In this document: positions 16,644 to 24,999 of the stretch, piece after piece | How positions within the stretch are numbered: the first letter of the stretch is position 1 | Layout of the letters: each line of letters starts with the position of its first letter | Source of the DNA: Paraperibacillus esterisolvens | Lineage (GTDB): Bacteria; Bacillota; Bacilli; Bacillales; DSM-1321 | Length of the DNA: 64,000 bases | Assembly (NCBI RefSeq): GCF_046237625.1 | Contig: NZ_CP143545.1 | Span: 186,001 to 250,000, forward strand | Reading direction: 5' to 3' | Notes under the pieces: model-generated | What the model was told of the DNA's origin: nothing | What the model saw: only the letters and a program-made list of their open reading frames with translations | The model's database searches: none | Made by a program: the position numbers and the translations under genes

Positions 16644-17430
16644 ATGGACCGCCCTTTATCTGCCGATTGTGTTTTTCATTCTATATGCTCCTATTTTTTA
16701 TTTGATTTTCTACTCCTTCAACAGCGGCGGAACGATGAATAACTTTGAGTCGTTCACCCTGAAATGGTATAAAGAGCTGCTCGGTGACACCAGGCTTCTG
16801 ATCATTGTCATGAATACGGTGATCGTGGCTCTCCTGTCTTCCGCGATTGCGACCATCATTGGGGTGCTGGGAGCCCTTGGCATTGCCTATATGAAAAAGA
16901 TGCGGGTGAAAAATACGTATATCTCGCTGAATAATGTATTGATTGTCAGCCCGGATGTCATCATCGGCGCCTCCTTTTTAATCCTGTTTACCATCGCAGG
17001 CATTAAGCTTGGCTTCACATCCGTCCTGCTCTCGCATATCGCCTTCAGTATCCCGATTGTTGTGCTGATGGTGCTGCCCAAGATTAATGAAATGAGCCCG
17101 ACCTTGATAGATGCGGCCCGTGATCTCGGAGCGAGCAGCTTTGATGTTCTTGCAAAGGTCATCCTGCCCTTCATCACTCCCGGGATATTTGCCGGGTTCT
17201 TTATGGCCCTGACTTATTCACTGGATGATTTCGCCGTTACTTTCTTCGTGACAGGAAACGGCTTTACCACACTTTCAGTGGAAATCTACTCCCTGGCGAG
17301 GCGCGGGGTTTCATTGAATATCAATGCCCTGTCTACGATTCTGTTTGTGCTGACACTGGTGCTGGTAATCGGATATTATATGCTTAACGCACGTAACAGC
17401 CATTCCCGCAGAATGGGGGTCCCAAAATGA
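16630..17430 (+). CDS. potC: Spermidine/putrescine ABC transporter permease PotC
   Basis: A 266-residue permease with the EAA loop AARDLGASSFDVLAKVILPF and the family stretch SLDDFAVTFFVTGNGFTTLSV. The start overlaps potB and the end overlaps potD by 4 bases, so the four genes are translationally coupled. It partners PotB. Confidence 0.93.
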   Translation: MGKIKWTALYLPIVFFILYAPIFYLIFYSFNSGGTMNNFESFTLKWYKELLGDTRLLIIVMNTVIVALLSSAIATIIGVLGALGIAYMKKMRVKNTYISLNNVLIVSPDVIIGASFLILFTIAGIKLGFTSVLLSHIAFSIPIVVLMVLPKINEMSPTLIDAARDLGASSFDVLAKVILPFITPGIFAGFFMALTYSLDDFAVTFFVTGNGFTTLSVEIYSLARRGVSLNINALSTILFVLTLVLVIGYYMLNARNSHSRRMGVPK

Positions 17431-18500
17431 AAAATCTAATCCGCGGTTTTATCATCATTGTTCTGATATCGGCTGCGCTTCTATACGGAGTGCACAGGCT
17501 CAATTCGGCGCAGGGACTTTCTGGCGGAAATACGCTCACCATTTATAACTGGGGAGATTATATTGACGCCAAGCTGGTCAAACAATTTGAAAAAGAGACC
17601 GGCATCAAGATCATTTATGAAACCTTTGATTCCAATGAAGCGATGATGACCAAGATCGAACAGGGCGGAACTGCGTATGATCTTGCTGTTCCCTCTGAAT
17701 ACGCTATTGATAAAATGAAAAAAGAGGGGCTGCTGGTCCCGCTCGATCATTCGAAGCTGCCTAACCTGAAATATATTGATTCCCGCTTCATGGACCTGCC
17801 ATTTGACCCGGATAATAAATATTCCATCCCTTATTTCTGGGGAACAGTCGGCATCGCCTATAATCCTAAGCTTCTTGGCGGAAAGAAAATCACCGGCTGG
17901 AATGACCTCTGGGATAAGGATCTGAAGAATCAGATTCTGCTTGTGGACGGCGCCCGTGAGGTGATGGGAATGGGACTGAATTCTCTGCACTACTCCCTGA
18001 ATGATACAAATAAGGAGCATCTGAAGCAGGCAAAAACCAAGCTCGACTCGCTCACTCTCAATATCAAAGCCATTGTCGGTGATGAGATCCGCATGCTGCT
18101 CCAAAATGATGAGGCAGCAATCGGGGTGGTATGGTCAGGTACAGCTGCCGAGCTGATGTGGGAAAAAGAAGATATAGAATACGTCGTTCCCAAAGAAGGC
18201 TCAAATCTTTGGTTTGATAATATGGTCATACCTAAAACATCCAAGAATCCGGAGGCAGCACATAAGTTCATCAACTTCATGCTGAATCCCAAAACTGCCG
18301 CTCAAAACACAGAATATGTAGGCTATTCCACACCGAATAAAAAAGCCCTGGATTATATGGACAAGGAAACGGTCGGGGATAAACGATTTTATCCGGATAA
18401 AGATATGACCTCCAAGCTTGAAGTCTATGAAAACCTGGGTAAGAGGAACCTTGCCTATTATAACGAACTGTTCCTGCAGTTTAAAATGCATCGAAAATGA
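17427..18500 (+). CDS. potD: Spermidine/putrescine-binding protein PotD
   Basis: A 357-residue extracellular binding protein (family 1). An N-terminal hydrophobic segment (residues 5-21) is followed by the PotD opening LTIYNWGDYID and later TIYETFDSNEAMMTKIE. It captures polyamines for PotBC. There is no lipobox cysteine after the hydrophobic segment (LLYGVHRLNSAQG), so it may be held by an uncleaved membrane anchor instead of lipid. Last gene of potABCD; a terminator follows directly. Confidence 0.92.
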   Translation: MKNLIRGFIIIVLISAALLYGVHRLNSAQGLSGGNTLTIYNWGDYIDAKLVKQFEKETGIKIIYETFDSNEAMMTKIEQGGTAYDLAVPSEYAIDKMKKEGLLVPLDHSKLPNLKYIDSRFMDLPFDPDNKYSIPYFWGTVGIAYNPKLLGGKKITGWNDLWDKDLKNQILLVDGAREVMGMGLNSLHYSLNDTNKEHLKQAKTKLDSLTLNIKAIVGDEIRMLLQNDEAAIGVVWSGTAAELMWEKEDIEYVVPKEGSNLWFDNMVIPKTSKNPEAAHKFINFMLNPKTAAQNTEYVGYSTPNKKALDYMDKETVGDKRFYPDKDMTSKLEVYENLGKRNLAYYNELFLQFKMHRK

Positions 18501-18527
18501 AGAGATCCCTGCGGGGGTCTCTTTTTT
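18501..18527 (+). terminator. Terminator of potABCD
   Basis: AGAGATCCC pairs with GGGGTCTCT around a short GC loop, followed by a T-run, directly after the potD stop. Confidence 0.85.
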
Positions 18528-18566
18528 GCCGGCCTCGCGGACCAAGTGCGGGAGTGGGAAAGACAG

Positions 18567-18800
18567 GGCCAAAGTGATCGTAACTTAACCATTACGACCC
18601 GTTTCCCTTAATGGTTAGGCCGAGCAAGGCATAAAAAACCGGTTTAGATCAACTCTCCATAAAATGAGGGCCAAACTGGTCATAAAAAAAGGATTAAGAC
18701 CAGTTTCTCTAAAATGGCGGACCGTATTGATCATAAAACTCCACTAAGGTTACTTCCTCTTAAAACTGGGACAACCTTGTCCTAAAACTATCAAAATCCT
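18567..18800 (+). repeat. Tandem degenerate 50-51-bp repeats after potD
   Basis: Units starting GGMC at 18567, 18618, 18669, 18719 and 18769 share the pattern GG-CC-AA-TGRTC, then a run of A, then TAAGRY and TTTCTCTTAAAATG. Period is 50-51 bases with about 4.5 copies. They fill much of the 443-base gap before the penicillin-binding protein gene. No ORF or RNA family recognised. Confidence 0.65.
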
Positions 18801-18943
18801 TTCCGGCTAAATTTAAAAGTCATTACAGTCCTTAAATATTCCCGTGCCTCCGCTTATTTTAAGAGAACTTAACAGTTTATTACTAATTATGGAATAAAAT
18901 GTGATAAAATTTTTGTAAACAAAAGGAAGCGAGGAGAGAAGTC

Positions 18944-21064
18944 GTGGAGATCGAACCCCAAAAGAAGAGCAAAAGCCATGTTTCTATCAGGTTCAATTTG
19001 ATTTTCTTCTTCGTGTTTATCTTATTTTCTGTACTGGTGGTAAGGCTTGGCTTTGTCCAGATCGTCTATGGGGAGGATTATCGCAGGGAAGTGGAACGGA
19101 CGGAAGATGTGACGGTGAAAAATCCGATGCCCAGGGGAGAGATCATGGACCGCTACGGGAAAACCATTGTGGATAATACACCGGAGCGGGCTATCACTTA
19201 TACACGTCAGCAGGACACTAAACCAAAGGAAATGCTCCGCATTGCAAGAAAGCTATCCGCATACATTTATAAGGATCCAAAGAAGGTAACAGACCGTGAC
19301 AAGCGGGACTTCTGGATTCTGCTTAATCCGAAAAAGGCGGGTAAAAAGGTAACAAAGACCGAAAAGAGGATGGTCGAGACGGGCAAGCTGGAAGAAAAGG
19401 ATCTGTATCAGTTCCAGCTGGCCAGAATCACCAACGCAGAATTGAAGGAACTGGATGGAGAGCTCGAGGTGCTGGCCATCTTTCGCGAGATGAACAGCGG
19501 TTATCCGCTGACTGCCCAGTTCATCAAAAATAAAAGCGTGACAGATAAAGAATTTGCTAAGGTCAGTGAACACCTTGATGATCTTCCGGGTGTGGATACC
19601 TCCATTGACTGGGAACGTGAGTACAAGTTCGGCAAGACCCTGCGTTCTGTGCTTGGAGCTGTGACCACTTCTGAGGAAGGGCTGCCGAAGGAGCAGGCGG
19701 ATCAATACGTAGCGATGGGTTACAACCGGAATGAGCGTATTGGAAAAAGCTATCTGGAGATGCAGTATGAGGACGTGCTCAGCGGCAAGAGAGAGCGGGT
19801 GCAGAATGTCACCTATAAGGGGACAACGGTCAGCTCGAAGACGATATCCGAGGGGCAGAGGGGCAATGACCTTGTCCTTACCATTGATATGGAGCTGCAG
19901 AAGATAACAGAAAAGATCGTGGAAGAAGAACTCGTAAAAACAAAGCATAGATATGGCGACACACCTTTCCTCGACCGGGCCTATACGGTTCTGATGGATC
20001 CTTATACGGGAGAAATCCGGGCCATGGCCGGCAAGAGGTATGTAAGGGACAAGGAAACAGGCGAGTATAAGATACAGGATGATGCCCTGGGCACCTTCAC
20101 GACTTCCTATACGATGGGATCTGTAGTCAAGGGGGCAACCGTGCTGACCGGCTATGAAACGGGTGCGATTTATCCGGGAAACAGCGAGTTTGATGCACCT
20201 GTGAAGATCAAGGGTACACAAGTGAAGAAATCCTATGCCAATTTTGGCTGGATCAATGACCGGGAAGCACTGATGGTTTCTTCGAATGTATATATGTTCA
20301 AAACAGCGATGAAAATTGGGGGTGCTCATTATATCCCGGATGGAGCCCTGAACCTGAAGGACGGCACTTTTGATATAATGAGGAACAATTTTTCCCAGTT
20401 CGGCCTTGGCGTCAAGACGGGCATTGACCTGCCAAATGAAACCTCAGGAGTAAAAAATGCCGAGACGAGGCCCGGACTCCTGCTCGATTTAGCCATCGGC
20501 CAGAATGATACGTATACACCGCTTCAGCTCGTTCAGTATGTCTCCTCGATCGGGAACGGAGGGTATAGAATCAAGCCGCACCTCGTCAAGCAGATTCGGC
20601 AGCCGGGCGGGAAAGAGGGAGAGCTCGGCCCTGTCTTAAGAGATATAGAACCGGTTGTGCTGAACCGTTTAAGCATGAAGCCTGAATGGATTGAAAATGT
20701 ACAGACAGGCTTCAGAATGGTCATGCAGCAGCAGCGAGGCACCGGATACAAGGTATTCGGAGGCAAGGGCTATGACATTGCCGGCAAAACAGGGACGGCC
20801 CAGGCCTTTTATGACGGACCGGACCGGAAGAATTACGGGAAAGAGCCGCCTCCGACCTGGAATATCACCCTCATTGGGTATGCACCAAGCGAAAAGCCTG
20901 AGATAGCCATGTCGGTAGTGGTGCCATGGGCGTATCAATCCAGTGATCACGGCATGAACAAAAACATCGGAAGCAGGGTGATGGACGCCTACTTTAACCT
21001 TAAGAAAAAGAGGGATGGGAAAGAAAATCCAGATAAAAAAACAGACTCGGTTAAACCGGGCTGA
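18944..21064 (+). CDS. Class B penicillin-binding protein (PbpA/PbpH type transpeptidase)
   Basis: A 706-residue peptidoglycan transpeptidase. It has a cytoplasmic N-terminus, one membrane anchor (about 20-42) and a dimerisation/pedestal domain (PMPRGEIMDRYGKTI). The transpeptidase domain has the SxxK nucleophile in TMGSVVKGA, the SxN triad member in SSNVYM and KTGTAQA. Length and layout match B. subtilis PbpH (704) and PbpA (716), which act in lateral wall synthesis of rods. The start is GTG at 18944 with GAGGAG upstream. It has a long intergenic region with repeats before it and no operon partner. Confidence 0.93.
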   Translation: MEIEPQKKSKSHVSIRFNLIFFFVFILFSVLVVRLGFVQIVYGEDYRREVERTEDVTVKNPMPRGEIMDRYGKTIVDNTPERAITYTRQQDTKPKEMLRIARKLSAYIYKDPKKVTDRDKRDFWILLNPKKAGKKVTKTEKRMVETGKLEEKDLYQFQLARITNAELKELDGELEVLAIFREMNSGYPLTAQFIKNKSVTDKEFAKVSEHLDDLPGVDTSIDWEREYKFGKTLRSVLGAVTTSEEGLPKEQADQYVAMGYNRNERIGKSYLEMQYEDVLSGKRERVQNVTYKGTTVSSKTISEGQRGNDLVLTIDMELQKITEKIVEEELVKTKHRYGDTPFLDRAYTVLMDPYTGEIRAMAGKRYVRDKETGEYKIQDDALGTFTTSYTMGSVVKGATVLTGYETGAIYPGNSEFDAPVKIKGTQVKKSYANFGWINDREALMVSSNVYMFKTAMKIGGAHYIPDGALNLKDGTFDIMRNNFSQFGLGVKTGIDLPNETSGVKNAETRPGLLLDLAIGQNDTYTPLQLVQYVSSIGNGGYRIKPHLVKQIRQPGGKEGELGPVLRDIEPVVLNRLSMKPEWIENVQTGFRMVMQQQRGTGYKVFGGKGYDIAGKTGTAQAFYDGPDRKNYGKEPPPTWNITLIGYAPSEKPEIAMSVVVPWAYQSSDHGMNKNIGSRVMDAYFNLKKKRDGKENPDKKTDSVKPG

Positions 21065-21311
21065 TTACCAAAACAAAGCCATCCTAGTCATATAGACATG
21101 AAATTTTCACATTTGCGTATCCAGCACTGAGACTGATTTGGTAAGATGTTACTAGCGGTCTCTTTTCTTTTGCGGGGGACAATCCCCATTTCCCGAATTA
21201 TTTCCCAAAAAGACCGCATGTAAAAATTACCAGATATAAATGCTTAATTGCTATCTTTATAAAATGAAATAAGGGTAGAACAAGATAAGAACATAGAAAG
21301 GAGGGATGAGA

Positions 21312-21959
21312 GTGATTGATGCAGTGAAAAGGAAATTTCCTTTTTTATTATTGCTTCTGATCATCCCGCTGCTTGGGACGGTATATAAAGTGCTGAATGA
21401 ACATCCGCAGAAAGCTGTGAGCATCTCGACTCCGCTCGATCAGCATATACCTTTTGTCCCTGTTTTCATCATTCCGTATATTATTTGGTATGGCTATATA
21501 TTGTTTTATTTAATGTATTTCTGTTTCAAGGACACAAAGGTCTATATGAAATCCCTGATCACGATTGTGATAGGCGAGCTCATCTGCTTTGCCGTGTTTT
21601 TCTTTTTCCAGACAACTGTTTCGCGGCCTGACCTGACCATAGACACACCATTCTATCCCCTGGTCCAGTTCATCTATAGCAATGATCAGCCGTATAATTG
21701 TTTTCCAAGCATCCACGTCCTAACGACCTACGTCATCATGCTTGCTTCCCTTCATATCAAGAAAAAGCACAAATTCCATACACTCCTGATCCAAGGTCTG
21801 GGAAGCTTGATCATTCTGTCCACCTTGTTTGTGAAACAGCATGTGATCTGGGATATGATTGGATCAATGTTCCTTGTATGTTATATTTACGGATTCATTT
21901 TCGATTACTATCAGGTCAGAGTTTCGCAGAAAGCGAAGACCCTGCAAATAAAAAAATAA
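21312..21959 (+). CDS. PAP2-superfamily membrane phosphatase
   Basis: A 215-residue protein with about six membrane segments. The phosphatase motifs are degenerate but visible: RP in TVSRPDLTID, PSIHVLTTY (the usual PSGH), and KQHVIWDMIG, where His and Asp complete the site. Likely acts on a lipid phosphate such as phosphatidate or undecaprenyl diphosphate; the substrate cannot be assigned. The GTG at 21312 is preferred because GGAGGG ends right before an ATG at 21306, too close for initiation. Confidence 0.82.
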   Translation: MIDAVKRKFPFLLLLLIIPLLGTVYKVLNEHPQKAVSISTPLDQHIPFVPVFIIPYIIWYGYILFYLMYFCFKDTKVYMKSLITIVIGELICFAVFFFFQTTVSRPDLTIDTPFYPLVQFIYSNDQPYNCFPSIHVLTTYVIMLASLHIKKKHKFHTLLIQGLGSLIILSTLFVKQHVIWDMIGSMFLVCYIYGFIFDYYQVRVSQKAKTLQIKK

Positions 21960-21968
21960 TGATACCTG

Positions 21969-21999
21969 CTGCTGAAACTTTGGTTTCAGCAGTTTTTTT
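21969..21999 (+). terminator. Terminator after the PAP2 gene
   Basis: CTGCTGAAAC (21969-21978), 4-base loop, GTTTCAGCAG (21983-21992), then seven T. Confidence 0.92.
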
Positions 22000-22079
22000 A
22001 GTTGTCGGCCCGTCAGAATTATTTTACAATTACCTGGCAAGCGCTGCTGTGAATTCATAAACAAAGGATGCTGCCTAAA

Positions 22080-22544
22080 ATGGTCTGGAGACTAAAAAAA
22101 TTCAATGAATTAACTTCTATCGAACTTTATAACATATTGCAGGAGAGAACCAGGGTGTTCGTTGTGGAACAGGACTGCCCTTATCTGGAAGTGGATGGTA
22201 AGGATTTGGAAGCTTATCATCTTTTCAAGGAAAAAGATAGTGAAATTATGGCCTACCTGCGTGTTCTGCCGCCAGGGGTTTCCTATCCCCAGGCTTCTCT
22301 TGGACGGGTGATGGTAAAGGAAGAGTACCGGGGGGAGGGCCTGGCAAAGGAATTGGTTGCAAAGGGCCTGGAGGTGATCCGGCAGGAACTGGGGGAGAGT
22401 GCTGTGAAGATCCAGGCACAGAACTACCTGAACAAATTCTACGGCTCCTTCGGTTTCCAGGCAGTGAGCGAAATCTATCTGGAAGATAATATCCCCCATA
22501 TCGATATGGTTTTAAAAATAGAAACAGAAAAAAGCCGCCTCTGA
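22080..22544 (+). CDS. ElaA-like GNAT N-acetyltransferase
   Basis: A 154-residue acetyltransferase with the ElaA-type N-terminus (LQERTRVFVVEQDCPYLEVDGKD is characteristic of the group) and the acetyl-CoA loop YRGEGLAKELVAKGL. It ends with the KFYGSFGFQAVSEIYLEDNIPH stretch seen in ElaA. The acceptor is unknown. The ATG at 22080 is chosen over 22068, where AAAGG directly abuts the codon. It stands alone between the PAP2 gene and sspH. Confidence 0.85.
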   Translation: MVWRLKKFNELTSIELYNILQERTRVFVVEQDCPYLEVDGKDLEAYHLFKEKDSEIMAYLRVLPPGVSYPQASLGRVMVKEEYRGEGLAKELVAKGLEVIRQELGESAVKIQAQNYLNKFYGSFGFQAVSEIYLEDNIPHIDMVLKIETEKSRL

Positions 22545-22619
22545 CTCTTTCCTTGAAAGATGGCATAAAAATGGATTTCTCTCACACACTAAAAGGAAAT
22601 CTTTTAGGGAGTGATTCAA

Positions 22620-22796
22620 ATGGATGCAAACCGAGTGAGACAGATTTTATCTTCTTCAGCAGACATCAGTGTGGAATATAATGGGGTGGCTGTCTGGATC
22701 GACAACCTGAATGAGGATGGCAGAACAGCTATGGTCCACCCGCTCGACCTCGAAGAAAAGACTACAGTCGAGATCGGCGAGCTGAAAGAAGTATAA
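22620..22796 (+). CDS. sspH: H-type small acid-soluble spore protein
   Basis: A 58-residue SspH-family protein: MDANRVRQILSSSADISVEY, NGVAVWIDNLNE, and an ARIYPLD-like segment (AMVHPLDLEEK). SspH-type proteins are made in the forespore and packed in the spore core, which marks the host as an endospore former. AGGGAGTG precedes the ATG with a 6-base spacing; a GTG three codons earlier overlaps that site and is rejected. A strong terminator follows. Confidence 0.9.
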   Translation: MDANRVRQILSSSADISVEYNGVAVWIDNLNEDGRTAMVHPLDLEEKTTVEIGELKEV

Positions 22797-22833
22797 AAAC
22801 AAACCCGTATTCCATGCTTGGCTTGAAATAGAG

Positions 22834-22853
22834 AAGAGCAGGAACAAACACAA
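22834..22853 (+). repeat. 20-base sequence repeated at 44716
   Basis: AAGAGCAGGAACAAACACAA occurs here, just after sspH, and again exactly at 44716-44735 in an intergenic region. Function unknown. Confidence 0.5.
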
Positions 22854-22859
22854 TATGGT

Positions 22860-22893
22860 GCCAGGTTTTCATCCAAAACCTGGCTGTTTTTTT
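22860..22893 (+). terminator. Terminator after sspH
   Basis: GCCAGGTTTT (22860-22869) pairs with AAAACCTGGC (22875-22884), then TG and seven T. Confidence 0.9.
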
Positions 22894-22994
22894 ATCCTGC
22901 AATGGAGAGCCTGCAAATAATTAACAAAGTTCAGTAAACCCATGTAGAATAGAGATTAATAGTTCTTATGTTCAGAAAGAAAGAAGGAATAGGG

Positions 22995-24275
22995 ATGGAG
23001 AGTCAAGCACTGATTGCAGTCACCATTTTTCTAATTACATACGCAATCATCATTACAGAAAAGATTCACAGAACGATTGTTGCACTTCTAGGCGCAGTTT
23101 CACTTATATTATTTGGCATTATGGACCAGGAAGCTGCCATCCACCATATCGATTTCAACACCATTGGCTTATTGATCGGTATGATGATCATCGTCTCGAT
23201 CACTGCGGAAACGGGTATCTTCAAGTACCTGGCCATTAAAACAGCCAAGCTTGCCAAGGCGGATCCGCTCAGAATCCTCATTGCCATGGCAGTCCTGACG
23301 GCAGTGGCATCCGCTCTTCTGGATAATGTAACCACAGTCCTGCTGGTTGTACCAGTGACATTGAGCATTACATCCAGGCTTAATGTCAATCCAATGCCAT
23401 ATCTCATCTCACAGATCATGGCTTCCAATATCGGAGGAACAGCAACAATGATCGGCGACCCGCCTAACATCATGATCGGGAGTGCCGTGAAAAGCCTGAC
23501 ATTTCTTGATTTCATTACGAATCTGGCACTCATAAGCTTTTTTATTCTCTTTGTGACGATAGCGATATTCGCCTTTATTTACAGAAAGAAATTGAGAACA
23601 ACAGACAGCCTGAAGCAGGAATTGATGAAAAGCGATGAAACGAAAGAAATCAAGAATACGACTCTTTTAAACAAGTGCATATTCATAATCGTACTTACAA
23701 TTTCAGGATTCTTCCTGCATCAATTCATCCATATTGAAACGGCTACCATTGCACTGTTCGGGGCCTTCCTGCTCCTTTTGCTTACGGGTGAGGATCATCT
23801 GGAAAGCTCGCTTGAGCGAGTGGAATGGACAACCCTCTTTTTCTTCATCGGTTTGTTTGTTATCGTCGGCGGGCTTGTGGATACAGGAATCATCAAATCC
23901 ATTGCAAGCCAGGCTATTGAACTGACAAAAGGGAACCTCACGGCAGCAACGATGCTGATCCTGTGGGTCAGCGCCATCGCTTCTGCCTTTATTGACAACA
24001 TACCATTTGTCGCCACCATGATCCCGCTGATCAAGGATATGGGATCCATGGGCATAACGAACCTTGAGCCATTATGGTGGAGCCTTGCACTTGGGGCATG
24101 CCTTGGTGGCAACGGCACATTAATCGGCGCAAGTGCTAATCTCGTGGTTGCAGGACTGGCGGCAAAAAAAGGCCACCATATATCCTTTGTCAAATACCTG
24201 CTGATAGGATTTCCACTCATGCTTTTGAGCATCATCCTGTCTACGGTATATATTTATTTACGATATTTGCTATAG
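22995..24275 (+). CDS. ArsB/NhaD (SLC13-like, IT superfamily) transporter
   Basis: A 426-residue membrane protein with about eleven hydrophobic segments arranged as two repeats. Each repeat has an Asn-containing re-entrant motif: ALLDNVTTVLLVVPVT with NIGGTATMIGDPPNIMIG, and AFIDNIPFVATMIPL with LGGNGTLIGASANLV. This pattern marks the ArsB/NhaD/CitM superfamily of ion transporters. Members export arsenite, exchange Na+/H+ or carry organic anions; no ars genes are nearby, so the substrate is open. The start at 22995 has GAAGGAA upstream. Single-gene unit. Confidence 0.88.
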   Translation: MESQALIAVTIFLITYAIIITEKIHRTIVALLGAVSLILFGIMDQEAAIHHIDFNTIGLLIGMMIIVSITAETGIFKYLAIKTAKLAKADPLRILIAMAVLTAVASALLDNVTTVLLVVPVTLSITSRLNVNPMPYLISQIMASNIGGTATMIGDPPNIMIGSAVKSLTFLDFITNLALISFFILFVTIAIFAFIYRKKLRTTDSLKQELMKSDETKEIKNTTLLNKCIFIIVLTISGFFLHQFIHIETATIALFGAFLLLLLTGEDHLESSLERVEWTTLFFFIGLFVIVGGLVDTGIIKSIASQAIELTKGNLTAATMLILWVSAIASAFIDNIPFVATMIPLIKDMGSMGITNLEPLWWSLALGACLGGNGTLIGASANLVVAGLAAKKGHHISFVKYLLIGFPLMLLSIILSTVYIYLRYLL

Positions 24276-24342
24276 ACTCTCTTGATATGATTGTTGTTTT
24301 CTAATAGGTTTGGTGAGGAGTTTTCATCATTTAACAAAGTTA

Positions 24343-24540
24343 ATTGGAGCGGAAGGCGCGAGACTCCTGATCCAGCTCCAAGCTGAAACCTCGAGTCATA
24401 AGCCAAGCCGGCTATGGGAAGAAAGAGCGCTATTAGGCAGGCACCGCTTTCCGCTTTTCAATGCGGGAGCTGGGGGACAGGTGAGACCTCGCAGGCAAAG
24501 CCGGGGAGGCTCAGCGCCCGCAGCGGAAATCCACTTTCTT
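24343..24540 (+). repeat. Composite Bacillaceae-type intergenic repeat with internal insertion
   Basis: The left part (24343-24369, ATTGGAGCGGAAGGCGCGAG then ACTCCTG) and right part (24463-24540, GCGGGAGC, GGGACAGGTGAGACC, CGCAGG, GGAGGCTCAGCGCCCGC, CGGAAATCC) together resemble an intergenic repeat I recall from many Bacillaceae genomes. Between them about 93 bases (AGCTCCAAGCTGAAACCTCG, AGTCATAAGCCAA and following) look like part of a second repeat type. I rely on memory, not a search. An open frame through it (24310-24546) is not a gene. Confidence 0.6.
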
Positions 24541-24582
24541 GTTTAATAAATACAAAAACTGCCTTTTAAAAAAGGGTAATTG

Positions 24583-24611
24583 TTGAATCAATAGAATGAG
24601 TATGGTAGAAT
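24583..24611 (+). promoter_or_regulatory. Promoter of the cobalamin riboswitch-nrdAB transcript
   Basis: TTGAAT (24583-24588), 17-base spacer, TAGAAT (24606-24611), about 50 bases before the aptamer. Confidence 0.65.
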
Positions 24612-24668
24612 CAAAACACAATATATTGTATCGTTATATTAATCAAACAACTAAATATAGATGTTCAA

Positions 24669-24840
24669 AGTTGGTGTCCTTCTAGTAAGGAATTAAAAGG
24701 GAATCCGGTTAGAATCCGGAACTGTCCCCGCAACTGTAAGTGTGGACGAAATAAGAACACCACTGTATAAGCGGCTTAACGGTACTTATATGGGAAGGTC
24801 TTAAAGTAGGGAGAAGCACGAGTCAGGAGACCTGCCAGTG
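24669..24840 (+). promoter_or_regulatory. Adenosylcobalamin riboswitch
   Basis: Contains the conserved core AAAAGGGAATCCGG near 24695-24708, the second GAATCCGGAACTG, CCCCGCAACTGTAA, and the B12-box-like GCACGAGTCAGGAGACCTGCC (about 24816-24836). Downstream an ACGATAG segment (about 24844) can pair with CTATCGT (about 24927), an anti-terminator arrangement, before a terminator. It sits upstream of nrdA, so cobalamin should switch off the B12-independent ribonucleotide reductase. Confidence 0.95.
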
Positions 24841-24937
24841 ATGAACGATAGTTTCAATTTCTTCGGGGATTTGAGAAGATGAAACGATGGTGAAATTCTG
24901 GCTCTGTCCGCACATTATGATTCTGCTATCGTTTGAT

Positions 24938-24966
24938 CCGCTCATGTTCTCATGGGCGGGTTTTTT
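24938..24966 (+). terminator. Riboswitch-controlled terminator before nrdA
   Basis: CCGCTCATG (24938-24946), TTCT loop, CATGGGCGG (24951-24959), then GTTTTTT. Expression platform of the cobalamin riboswitch. Confidence 0.88.
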
Positions 24967-24999
24967 GATTTCCTAATATAAATAAGGGAGAGAAGAATC

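Noticed and set aside
17481..18104. A 207-codon frame antisense to potD
   Set aside because: Lies wholly within a well supported gene; composition is that of a shadow frame.
19253..20329. A 358-codon open frame on the minus strand inside the penicillin-binding protein gene
   Set aside because: It is antisense to a gene with intact SxxK, SxN and KTG motifs and has the Cys/His/Leu-rich composition typical of shadow frames; no ribosome site supports it.
24310..24546. A 78-codon frame upstream of the cobalamin riboswitch
   Set aside because: It reads through the composite intergenic repeat and shows no protein-like features.
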